A stretch of 64,000 bases of DNA from Rhynchopus sp. YZ270_cl-10. Taxonomy: Eukaryota; Euglenozoa; Diplonemea; Diplonemida; Diplonemidae. The stretch is taken from NCBI GenBank assembly GCA_964035575.1, contig OZ037859.1:1302001-1366000 (forward strand). Direction: 5' to 3'. This document shows, piece by piece, positions 31,808 to 41,684 of this stretch. Position 1 is the stretch's first letter. The number at the start of each line of letters is the position of its first letter. A model generated the notes under the pieces. The model searched no databases. It worked only from the letters and a program-made list of their open reading frames with translations, and was not told where the DNA came from. The position numbers and the translations under genes were made by a program.

Positions 31808-32141
31808 CCCTTTACCGACCGACCGACCGGACCGAGGCCGCTTGTGATTTGTGGTGATTCTCTCGCTTTTTTTTGGTACCAACACGTTCGGCAAGAAGAA
31901 GTTGTACCAACACCCTCTGTACCTTGACCGTGTTGATGTAGCTTTTCTTACAATGTCCCTCAAAAGACAAAGTACAGTAAATACGAGAAGAGGCACGGCC
32001 AGCTCAAACGTGAAGGAGTATCAAAATAAATCGAATGTCGCTTTCTTTGGAAAGATTCACACAAAATCTTTATAAAAACCATCCAAGTAGAAGCCATTCA
32101 GGCACTTACAGAGAGACATGACCACCTCGGTCCGTAAAGGG
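31808..32141. mobile_element. piggyBac-like MITE, 334 bp
   Basis: Flanked by TTAA on both sides (31804-31807 and 32142-32145). Ends are CCCTTTACCG and its complement CGTAAAGGG, with ACCGAGG/CCTCGGT pairing further in; the left arm carries a repeated GACC motif. TTAA targets with CCC ends are the piggyBac hallmark. No coding capacity. Confidence 0.75.
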
Positions 32142-32195
32142 TTAATGATGTTAATATCTGCGGTTGCAGATTCATACAGCCGGTCATTGTACCAA

Positions 32196-32233
32196 GGTAC
32201 ACTGTCACGAGAGGGCTTTATTTCAAGTCAACT
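32196..32233 (+). repeat. Family-3 ACGAGAG hairpin
   Basis: Preceded by CAGCCGGTCATTGTACCAA. GGTACACTGTC, loop ACGAGAG, GGCTTTA, TTTCAAGTCAACT. GTACC-AA-GGTAC forms a second small palindrome. Confidence 0.65.
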
Positions 32234-32387
32234 CATATTTCGATTTGTGTTTTTTGTATTGTTTTGTGTATAGTGTATCTCGTGCATGTTTCTGGGTCTC
32301 TTGTAGACCCCTTTTCCTCTAGACGCGCGATGTGCAGCAACCCTGTATTCTTCCGTACAGCTGATGCTACAGCTCAACGATTGTGAT

Positions 32388-32422
32388 ACGGTGACTAAGC
32401 ACGTTGAGGCTTGTATCATCTC
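32388..32422 (+). repeat. Family-1 hairpin, variant
   Basis: ACGGTGACTAAGC, loop ACGTTGAG, GCTTGTATCATCT. Confidence 0.55.
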
Positions 32423-32440
32423 GTCAACCTTTATTTGGTA

Positions 32441-32465
32441 GTTTGCACTATCAACTTCACTTTTT
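32441..32465 (+). repeat. Family-6 core
   Basis: GTTTGCACTATCAACTTCAC then T-run; the 5' arm is absent. Confidence 0.5.
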
Positions 32466-33381
32466 ATTCTTTACACAGGGTTACAAAAGGCTTGGAGCAG
32501 AGGGTCGCAGTGTAGCGGGGCCTTCTGCTTTCGAGTGCTGCTTTTGTACGTCGCTGAGGATACCACACACCTTCATTCCTTTGCGTTCCAACATGTTCTT
32601 TTTTCAAAAAATCAATTCTTTTTGCCCTCTTGAAAAAATGACTAACGAGGAGCATAACGTTTCCCACATACCACATCATGTTCCAGGGAGGGGAAAACGC
32701 ATAATTAATTTACGGAGCAATAAAACTGAAAAGGTGGCCTTCAGGCGACTTTGTGCACATAGCCCGTCTTCGGACAGGTGAGTCGAAAAAAAAGTACTAT
32801 TGCTCCAAAATCTGTTTCTTTTCTTTTTCAGTGTCAGTTGCGTTTTTCTTAGCGCAGTCAATTTTGTTGCTTTGTTGAATTGGGGTTGGTTCTTGTTTTA
32901 TATGATTGTTCTCCTCCCCTGGGGGAGCCAAGGGGAAGCTCCTGCTCTCTTTGTTTGACAAATCGGGGCGGCTTTTGTTGGGGCGGGGGCGGGACTACGG
33001 TCTTCAAGGCCACCGTCACCTCTTCAGGAACTGCTTCTCTCTTGTCGTGAGCACGGACACGTGCATCAATGTCCTTTTTTTTTTCTTGAATCCAATTCCT
33101 CTTTCATAATTCCTCCTACAAAACAGACCCTGCTTCCATTTGAGTAGAAGCTGTTCTTTTTGGTACCTTGATGACATAAAACTAGCTAGAGGGTACGTCG
33201 TGGTAGAGGACTGGTATTGGATATGAGAAGAAAAAAAGGGGAGATTGTTGTTGTGCTTCGTTTTGGTACCCCATTTTTTTTCGGGGGCTTTTTTTCCCCA
33301 GGGGTACCCCCTTGGTACCCCCCTGTGGGAATCCCTGCACCTCCCCCTTTTTTTTGGATATTAATTTGTACTTTTTTTGGA

Positions 33382-33417
33382 AAGGTGACTTAAGCACAGC
33401 GAGGTTTGGGTTCATCA
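33382..33417 (+). repeat. Family-1 hairpin, variant
   Basis: AAGGTGACTTAAGC, loop ACAGCGAG, GTTTGGGTTCATCAT, about 280 nt before the copine start. Confidence 0.55.
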
Positions 33418-33699
33418 TTACCAATTTTATGAAAATTTTTTTTTTTTTTTGTATTGGTTCCCTTCTCTCCTCTCTCTCCCCTCAATTCCCAACTGGTTGG
33501 GCAGTTTTATTTTTCTCGCAAAACTTTACATCACGACCCAAAATCCCTCCCTTTTTCCCTAACACATATCCCTCCAAACTCCCCTGCAATCACACCCCTC
33601 CAGGAAAAGGTTACACTGTTTGTTTTATCTTCTTTTTCTTCCCTTTCCACAAATGGATTTCTAGATACTATATAAAGAGATCACGCATTTTCCACTCTG

Positions 33700-36093
33700 A
33701 TGGGAGCGCTGTTTAGTACATGCGCAAGCTTGTTCGGGTTTATCGATGAAGATGAGTTCAACTTCGCTGAGGAGGGTGAATCAGAGAAGCTTGCTGTGGA
33801 GGAGCTTCTACAGGACGCAGCTGGGGCAGGATTTCCTGTAGAAATCACCATTGCCTGCACGGAACTACAAGACAAAGACAAATTCTCAAAATCCGACCCT
33901 TTTGTGGTCGCTTCAATCAACACACAGGAGGGGAAAAAGGTGTTGGGCCGAACGGAGACAATACAGAACAACCTTAACCCGCAGTTTGTTACCTGTATTA
34001 TTGACAATTTCACTCCGAATGAAGATCATGAAATTCACTTTCAATGTTATCATTTGCAGAATCCACAGGAAAGAGTGGAGAGACAGCAGCTTTTGGGGGA
34101 GTTTTCTGTGACTCTAGGGGAGTTGATGAAGAAGATGAGTGCGGTATATCCTTTGAAGGATACTTCGGCGACTGGTGGGAAGAAAGCGGGGTACATCAAC
34201 TTCACCGTGCAAAAAATCGTCAACGTGCAGGAGGAGATTTCGCTTACGTTCACTGCCACGAAGCTCCCCAGGTTTGGCCGCTCCGCGCCGCATCCGTTCC
34301 TCACAATCAACCGGGTCCAACAAAACAAACTCGTCCCCGTAGCAAAAACAAACATCGCCCGCTCCACGGTTGACCCCCATTGGAAAGAAATCAGAGTAAA
34401 ATCCTTTCGTCTCTGCCGAAACGACTTCAACCTGCCTCTCCAGTTTCAGGTGCACAGCGGGGATCCTTCGGGAAACCATAGGTACATCGGGTCTGCAAAG
34501 ACGAATGTGTCTACCATATTATCGGGCGCAGTACGAGTATTTCCTATCATCAATGAGAAGAAGCTGGGGAAGAAGGGGTACGTCAATTCGGGGGAGATTT
34601 GTGTCGGGGATGTGAAGAGGAGTGCGCCGAACTCTTTTTTGGACTATGTGAAGGCGGGGGCGGAGATTAACTGCACGCTTGCTGTCGATATGTCGCACTC
34701 GAACTATGGCAAAATCAAATCACAGTCGCTCCACTATCTCGACCCATCTGACCCTTCTGGCGGCGACAACGACTACACCTACGCTATACGCAAGGTCTGC
34801 CGCGTCGTTGGTCGCTACGACAAAGATCAGATGTTCCCCATCTACGGCTTCGGTGCAAAGCTTCCCGGAAACAAGGATGTCTCCAACTGCTTCCCCCTCA
34901 CCTTCGACCCCGACAACGAAGAAGTCCAAGGTGAAGATGCGATAGTAGAAACCTACCGTCGCGCAGTGAAAGCCGTTGAACCCATGGAGCCCACCGCTCT
35001 CGCTCCCGTCATTCGGCGTGTCATTAAGGAGATCAAGGATGCAGTAGTGGAAGACGCGCACGAAGAAACGCAGGAGATGCCTTCCTACCAACTGCTCATC
35101 ATCTTCACAGACGGGGCGATTCACGACCTGACAGAAACCATTGATGCGACGGTTGATGCTTCATTCCACCCAATGTCCATTCTCGTTGTCGGAATGGGCG
35201 ACCCTCACGTCCAAAAGGCAGGTTTCAACATAATGCGACAATTAGACAACCCTGACGAACCCCTCCGCTCTGTTGTGACCGGAAAAACGATCAAAAGAGA
35301 CATCCTCAATTTCATGATATTTGACGAATACAAGAACGCAACGCCTAACGACTTTGCACGAGGCGCGCTCGCAGAGGTACCGTCCCACTTTCTTTCTTGG
35401 GTGGAGATGTCGGGCTTCACGATGAAGCACCTTCCTGAACAAAACGACGACAAGGACTCCGTTGTTCTTGGCGCTGGGGAAGGTATTGACCTGACTGCCA
35501 CTGCGGCGGAGATTGATGGGATAAAGAGTCCTTCTGTTCCGCCAGATATGACGCCATCTGTTCATCCGGCGGAGAAGGTCGCAAATGCATCGCACGACCG
35601 TGAGTTGGACCTCAACAAATTAGAGACCATGTCCACCCACAGCATCACCGCCTCAACCCGCAACGACCTGGTACGTGCCATCACCAGGGGCAACCCAACT
35701 GCCGCAGCACCATTGTTGCAGAGTGACGACAACTTCTATGCAGACTTCGGCTCAGCAGAGAAAATGACAAAGAGGGCAGGGACAGGTGGTCCCTCCACCC
35801 AGCCCCCTCTCCAACCACCTCCACCGCGTCCACAGAGTTATGGGGGTCTCGAGTCTGTTCCAGTCACCCAGGTTGTGAACCCAGTGGTAAACCCGTATGG
35901 TCCTGCAGTGAGCTCGATCAAGGAGTTGCCACCTGGTGAGAGACATACCCAGGCTAGAAGGCGCGTACCGTATACGGATGGTACTGGTGATGGTGGTGCT
36001 CCGGTGGTGAAGAGTGTGCAGAGTCTTTCGCAGTCGCAGCAGTCGCGGCGAAGTTTCAGGTCAAAACCACCCCCGGCAGCGTTAGAGATTTGA
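33700..36093 (+). CDS. Copine (two C2 domains plus VWA), myristoylation start
   Basis: Single exon, 797 residues, longer than typical copines (about 550) because of a C-terminal extension. Start MGALFSTCAS gives Gly2 as a myristoylation site, as in the plant copine BONZAI1. The C2A domain lies at about 48-165 (LQDKDKFSKSDPFVV, calcium-loop Asp residues). C2B lies at about 175-290 (RSTVDPHWKE, GSAKTNVSTI). The copine VWA domain at about 320-535 carries DMSHSN (residue 330 on) as the MIDAS-like site, FPIYGFGAKLP and IIFTDGAIHD. Copines bind membranes in response to calcium and recruit partners through VWA. The tail (about 550-797) is Pro/Ser/Gln-rich and probably disordered. Confidence 0.95.
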   Translation: MGALFSTCASLFGFIDEDEFNFAEEGESEKLAVEELLQDAAGAGFPVEITIACTELQDKDKFSKSDPFVVASINTQEGKKVLGRTETIQNNLNPQFVTCIIDNFTPNEDHEIHFQCYHLQNPQERVERQQLLGEFSVTLGELMKKMSAVYPLKDTSATGGKKAGYINFTVQKIVNVQEEISLTFTATKLPRFGRSAPHPFLTINRVQQNKLVPVAKTNIARSTVDPHWKEIRVKSFRLCRNDFNLPLQFQVHSGDPSGNHRYIGSAKTNVSTILSGAVRVFPIINEKKLGKKGYVNSGEICVGDVKRSAPNSFLDYVKAGAEINCTLAVDMSHSNYGKIKSQSLHYLDPSDPSGGDNDYTYAIRKVCRVVGRYDKDQMFPIYGFGAKLPGNKDVSNCFPLTFDPDNEEVQGEDAIVETYRRAVKAVEPMEPTALAPVIRRVIKEIKDAVVEDAHEETQEMPSYQLLIIFTDGAIHDLTETIDATVDASFHPMSILVVGMGDPHVQKAGFNIMRQLDNPDEPLRSVVTGKTIKRDILNFMIFDEYKNATPNDFARGALAEVPSHFLSWVEMSGFTMKHLPEQNDDKDSVVLGAGEGIDLTATAAEIDGIKSPSVPPDMTPSVHPAEKVANASHDRELDLNKLETMSTHSITASTRNDLVRAITRGNPTAAAPLLQSDDNFYADFGSAEKMTKRAGTGGPSTQPPLQPPPPRPQSYGGLESVPVTQVVNPVVNPYGPAVSSIKELPPGERHTQARRRVPYTDGTGDGGAPVVKSVQSLSQSQQSRRSFRSKPPPAALEI

Positions 36094-36583
36094 TGGGAGT
36101 GTGCGAAGAGATCGGGTTTCCCTTGAAGTATTTTGTTTCAAAAGACGGAGAAAAAAAAGACTCGGTCCTTTCGAGAAGCAACGTTTTAAAAAAAGAGGTG
36201 ATGGGGTAGGTTCAGAGCGTGTTGGTTAGGTGCTTTGTTGATAACAAAACGTGATTTTCTTTTTTTTGTTCTGTGTGTATTCCCAGTAACGTAGAGAGGC
36301 GTCTAGCTGTTGCCATGCCTTTGGCTATTTAGGGGGGGTTTTTTCGTTATTTGCAAACAAAAAAGAACATACAGTATTTTTATTAGTTCGTGTCATTTTT
36401 TTTTTGATATTTTGAAGGGATTTGCGACCTCTATTTTTTCTTGACATTTTTTCGTCAGGAAATCTGCATTATTGGAAAGATGTGCACATAAATAGGTCCG
36501 ACCGATTTTTCTTTTCTTTTTTGTTTTGTCACTTGCACACACACACATCACCCTCTCTCTATGTTTTGCCTTCTTCTTTTTTT

Positions 36584-36612
36584 ACTGACTGAGCACGAGA
36601 GGCTTGGACTCA
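36584..36612 (+). repeat. Family-1 ACGAGAG hairpin, wobble stem
   Basis: CTGAGC/GCTTGG with G-U pairs, loop ACGAGAG. Confidence 0.55.
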
Positions 36613-37223
36613 ACCTTTTACTACATTTTAGATGGTCTGACAGCTGTGTATTGGTGAGAGGTCACATGCCTGCATCCACCTCGATGTCTGCACGATCTTA
36701 GATACACTTTTTCCCTGTCACATCACTGCAGCTGGAACTAGACGTGACTGTCTCAGTACAGATGAAAGAGCCCTTTGTGTTTTTTAAGGCAAACCTGCTG
36801 TTGTTGTTGCCGACTACAACAGCGAAGGGAAATCCGTTTCATTCCAAAAAACAAAAATTTAAAATGAAACAGCGTTTTCCCCCCGCCTAAAAATATAGTG
36901 GATGCGTTTAGCGTCAAAAGCAATAACACACAAACCAAGCTTTTTTTATATAAATATAGATACCCATTCCCTATTCCCCCCTCAGCCGATTCTGGAACGT
37001 CCTCAACTCCCTTGCCAGACCTCTACCCCCCCGACCCACAAAAGACCCCCTACGCCAATGAAATTGGCTCTGCGGAAAAAAAAAAGTGCATTTTTTTGGA
37101 CTTCTCAACTCTCTGTGTGGAAATGGATACAATATTAGGGGTATTTTGTGATAACGCCGTTATTTTTTTACTTTTTTTTTTGGGCCTCAAAGAGGTTTCC
37201 TCTTCAGTGGGAGTGTATTGCAG

Positions 37224-37299
37224 TACAGTAGGACAAGAAACTTGGCGACCAAATAATATTAGCGTATTTTGGGGGTTTTCTTGCAATTGTCCTACTGTA
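37224..37299. repeat. MITE-like hairpin
   Basis: TACAGTAGGACAAGAAA and its complement TTTCTTG-CAA-TTGTCCTACTGTA enclose a 37-nt AT-rich centre. The preceding GGCCTCAAAGAGGTTTCCTC recurs at about 61559. Confidence 0.6.
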
Positions 37300-37396
37300 T
37301 CAACAATATTTATTTCACACTTTACAACACTTAAAACCTCACGAAAGGATTTGGTGGAACCCACCAAAAGAAAATAACGTACACAAACGGAGCACA

Positions 37397-40300
37397 ATGA
37401 TGCCTGGCAGGGTAGGCATCGGCCTTGCCATGGCCCCTCCTGGACGCGAAGAGTTTTCCTCCGAGACAGTCGTCGCAGTCTTGGTGACGTACTGGTCTGC
37501 TGTGCGGGGGCCTACTCATTCGATGATCTTTCTGGAACAGCGCACTGTGATGTCGCAGGATGAGCTGGACTTTTTGGGACGATTTGCTCTTCTTTCTGCT
37601 GTCGCCCACGACGAGAAGGTGGGGACATGCTTCACCGCTTTGCAGGAGCTTGATGTGGGGGTCACCTCGGTTCTGTTCCAGGCGATGTGCCCTGCTACCA
37701 AGCTGGATGTGCAGTACTGCCTGAGTGTTGCTGTGCGGGATGAATGTATTGACCGGTATGTCAGCCTTTCTGCGGCTGTGAACGAACGTCTTGCGATTGT
37801 TGTGGAGAAGTTGACAAGCATAATTGGTCGTAACCCTGGGGTAGGTGATGCGGTGGTAGCGGAAAGTGCGTCTCATGTTAAGTCGTTGTTGAGTCACCTT
37901 GATATCTGGATGGAGGCAGTTGTGCCCCCCTGCAACAGCATCGCCGACACGCTCTTCGGAAACGAAGACAACGTTACCAAAGCCGAAAAGGACTTCCTGT
38001 CTGCCGCGATCACCGCACACTGCACCTGCCACCAACGCTCCCTCATCGTCTCCTCGTCGCCAACCACCATAGACAAATGGATACGTACATTATGCCTCAT
38101 CTCCACCCCAGAGGTCATGCAATGCTCCCTCCTCTTTTCAAGCCAGTTTAATGAAGAAAAGAAGAAGAAGAAGAAACGGAAGGCGGATGGTGGGAATCAT
38201 GTGGTAGGAAGGGGGCTTGAGGAGACCAACAGTACACGCACCTTGCCGCAGCAGGATGGGTCTGTTGAGGCGCTGTCGCCCAAATCCTCATTTGAGGAGC
38301 AAGGTGCAGAGGCTCACACCCCAGGGTCGTTGCCGACGTTCACGCCGCTCGATGCAGCGGACACTGCAAAGGCAGGGCAGGGGGAGGATGCTGAAGGTAA
38401 TGGTGGTAGCGGTGCTGCTAGTGGTGTGCTGCGTGGGTACACCCCCGACATCTTCCTGCAAGGCCTCCTCGCAGGTGCGATGGACATCAGCAAGAGTGAC
38501 GTTGCGCTGTCGCGCTACCCCCCATGCGTCGTCGATGTGGACGCGATGGTTATCATGTGGCCCACTACGGTATGTCAAAATCTTCTTTTTACGGTATTAC
38601 TCCACCCAACTGTACCATACATCACCACAGAGCTACCATACCGACGCGAGCGGAAAGGCTGAGATTGAAACAGACCTGCGGGCAGTCGAGCACAGCAAAC
38701 CTGCACAGTGCGTGCGCGCCTTTGTACACGAGGTCTTCAAGATGGACCGGGCGCTGCGGGGCGGGTATGCGAAGGAGTGGCGACGTCTGTCTTTGCGACG
38801 TGCGGCAGCGGTGGTGGCGTTTGTGGACGCACATATCCAGCCGGATGCTTTGGACGGTACGTTCAACTTGGGCGACGTGACGTCCAATGGTAGCCTTGCC
38901 TCTGGGGCGGGTGCAGACATCGCTAGCCCACGTCAAGGAGGGGGGCAAAACGTCCAAGCACCGGAGTACCTCGACAAAGAAAAGATCAAGCAAATGCGCA
39001 CACTCCTCGCAATCCCCTCCCACGAGGACCTCAACTACCTCCTCGCAGCAGCCGAACAGCTCCGCCCAGGCACCTACAACAAAGTCTGCGGCGACCCTTT
39101 GCAAATCGCGGTCATGGACAAATACCTTACTAAATCGTTGGGGGTAGGTTGAAAAGGGGGAGAGGGGGGTTTATGTGTGTGTGTTTTTTGTGCCGATACA
39201 GTACCACGTGTGGCGTTGGAGAAATGTTAGAACAAAAAAAAAAGAAAAATCTTTTTGGGTGTTGAACATCTACTTCTTTAAGTGCACTAGGTACACAGGG
39301 TTTTCCCAAAAGGGGGGGTATCATGTAGGATGGGAGACATTGTGCATGTGTTTTGTGGAAGTGGAGGGGGTGTGGTGGAGTGCACGCTCCCTGATGATGT
39401 TGGCGCGGTGGTGGTACGAAGTGTGCAGCCACCAGCACCTCTCTTCCGCAGCCTGGCAGAGACCTGCGGGGCTAAGACGTTTGTATGAGGCCTGCTCTTT
39501 GCCTACACACACAACACACCTTTAAGTGGGCTATAGTTCGTTCAGATCTTACACACTCTAAATTAACCCCACACACTTTTTGCACAAAAAAAACCCATCA
39601 TTGTAGATTCACATTTTTTTAACGAAGACCACCACGCATCCACGATACGATTTTTTTTTTGCACAACATTCTTTCCACCACCCTTCTCCTCTCCCCACAC
39701 AGTGGTACCTCTACCGTGGGAAGGCACGCTGCATCAAAACCGAGGCTGCATTCACTGCGTGGCGGAGGCTGTGCGTTGTCGCAACTACCTCCTCCACCGC
39801 CACCTCCTCCTCAGCAGCACACCTCCCTGCAGTACTCGCTGCAGACGGGTATGACGCACTGCTGTGGCACACCGCGGTGGTGGGGTGTGTTGCTGTGGTG
39901 GCTGCTTCGATGCCTTCTCCACCCACACCCACCCCCACCCCTGCCGATACCAACACACCGGACGACACAACAACCAACCCCGTTGAGAGAGAAGAAAACC
40001 ACATCCGCGAGGCTATGCACATTGCACGCAGTGCAGACCAAAGCGCGCAGTGTCAGTACCCTATGCAGGTCCCCATCAACCTCCTTGCCGAGGAGATGAA
40101 ACAGCACAGTGCCACCAAACGCCATCTGCACCACATTCTCACCGAGCTGCAATCCCTCAAACACAACTGCAGCAGCCTTGCAGAGGAGAAGGGCATCCTC
40201 CTAGCAGAGCTGCACCACTCCAAATCTGAGGTCTCCAAGCTCAAACGCTCGCTGTACACCTCGGTAGCTCTTCTCGATCCTACGGTGAAGGTAACCCATG

Positions 40301-40983
40301 CTCTACCCCAGGAAGACCCACCATACGTAGTTGCAGTAGTTCTTGCAGCAATCTGTTGTTTCGGGTTTAGGGTGCCCGAGGTGGAGGAAGAGGAGGATAA
40401 AGAAGTTGAGAAGGAACCCGCAGAATTCACGTTGATGGTCGAAAGAGTGGCGGATCTGAGCTCCGCAGATCTGCTACACAGTGATATGTACGTTGTGGTG
40501 ATCGGTACCGGAGTGCGTCTAGAAACCACAGTACGACATCTCACGATGCGCCCGATATGGGATGAATGCTTCCCCTTCTTTGTGGCCTCCCGTCTCCGTT
40601 TAGAAGTCCGTAGTCGTGGCTTCCGTTCTCGCAGTGACGATGTGCTGCTTGGTCACACGGTGCTTTCTTCTGAACGTTGTAAAAATATTCAAAATACACA
40701 ATCCTTTTCACTTCCCTTGATCCTTGGAGAGGATAGCTTCTTACCACCGTCCATGCAGCAGGGTGCGGGCGGGAAGGACTGTGTTGTGGGTCACCTCGTT
40801 GTCAGCGTGCATCCGGGGGTTTTCAACCACGCAAATAGCGATAAAGCTTCCAACGGTGCCGTCCACCTGCGTCCCCACCCTGCCACCTTCGAAGAGGATA
40901 GAATAGGGTGTGCCGTGGCTCTATCTGTTCTTGCTCCCCTCATCAAGACCGACGCCGCAGACTGTCTAACTGTGTTATTGTAG
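37397..40983 (+). CDS. Coiled-coil, C2-domain membrane-associated orphan, four exons
   Basis: Exons 37397..38569, 38631..39143, 39291..39482 and 39703..40983 give 1,052 residues, all junctions phase 0. Introns 1 and 3 start GTATG; intron 2 starts GTAGGT and ends CACTAG, so exon 3 is the least certain. Exon 3 was recovered because its frame runs open between an AG and a GTATGA donor. Residues 1-250 are helical and unrecognised. A basic KKKKKKRK run follows at about 258. Exon 4 holds a coiled coil (about 752-812), a short hydrophobic stretch PYVVAVVLAAICCFGF (about 832-848), an acidic patch, and a C2-like domain (about 870-990: VADLSSADLLHSDMYVVV, IWDECFPF, LLGHTVL). A membrane-tethered trafficking or contact-site protein is a reasonable inference. 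Confidence 0.72.
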
Positions 40984-41179
40984 CGAGGGGGGAGGGAGGG
41001 AGGAGGGAGAAATTTTGGGTGAAATGGGGGGGTAAAAAAAATCTGTATGTGTGGGGGGTGCAAAAATCATCCGATTTATGTTCCCCCCCTTTTTTTTGCT
41101 GGCTTGCGTTTGCTAAGATTAACCGAAAAAATAAACCCTCCTTTTTATCTGAAGCTGTCCAGTATTGTACGAATATATC

Positions 41180-41210
41180 AAGATGGCTAAGAAGGCTTAG
41201 GTTCATCTCA
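41180..41210 (+). repeat. Family-1 hairpin, minimal loop
   Basis: Outer AAGATG/CATCTC, inner CTAAG/CTTAG, loop AAGG only. Confidence 0.6.
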
Positions 41211-41385
41211 TAAACGTTTACATTCTTTACTTAGGTTGGTATGGGTGAGCCATTAGGTCTCCTTTTTTTTGACACCCTTATGTTGGTCGGAGGGTGGCTT
41301 TCATCCGGGGATGGCATCGTATGTGGGTCAGTCGGAGGTGGCTGCTCAATCGACAACGACTGTCTTATTTATTTCAGTGTACCAA

Positions 41386-41429
41386 GGTACACTGTTCACG
41401 AGAGGGATTTGCATTGCAGGTCAAATTTA
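41386..41429 (+). repeat. Family-3 ACGAGAG hairpin
   Basis: Preceded by GTGTACCAA. GGTACACTGTTC, ACGAGAG, GGATTTGCA, TTGCAGGTCAAATTT. Confidence 0.6.
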
Positions 41430-41502
41430 TTTAGTGCCACGGAGAATCAGTACCTTAGTCCCAGCCAGGTCTACAAGGTGTGCAGTTTGTACTCAACTTC
41501 TC

Positions 41503-41532
41503 TCCAAGCATGAGAGGCTTGTGTTCATCTTA
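41503..41532 (+). repeat. Family-1 hairpin, compensated stem
   Basis: CAAGC/GCTTG stem with loop ATGAGAG, then TGTTCATCTTATAAAC. Both arms changed together relative to CTAAGC/GCTTAG. Confidence 0.65.
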
Positions 41533-41684
41533 TAAACTTCTTCTCTGTGGCATATCTTTAGTACAACATCCAAATCCACCTCACAGAAACACAACGCACA
41601 ACACCCCCCCACCCACACACACATTTTTTGAATCCTTTTTTTTGGATTTTATTTCCCAGCACCTTCACTGGGTATGCCAAGATA

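Larger units (their letters stand above)
31140..33699. other. Gene-free interval with short piggyBac-like element
   Basis: No supported gene. It contains family-1 hairpins (31570, 32388, 33382), the 334-bp piggyBac-like element, a family-3 hairpin (32196) and a family-6 core (32441). The T-rich stretch at 33420-33690 may include the copine promoter and leader. Confidence 0.6.
36094..37396. other. Gene-free interval
   Basis: AT-rich. It holds one family-1 hairpin (36584), an AC microsatellite near 36535 and a hairpin at 37224 preceded by a CCTCAAAGAGG motif. No supported gene. Confidence 0.6.
40984..41684. other. Short intergenic region with three hairpins
   Basis: It holds family-1 copies at 41180 and 41503 and a family-3 copy at 41386; otherwise T-rich. 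The leader of the next gene is C-rich near 41600. Confidence 0.6.
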
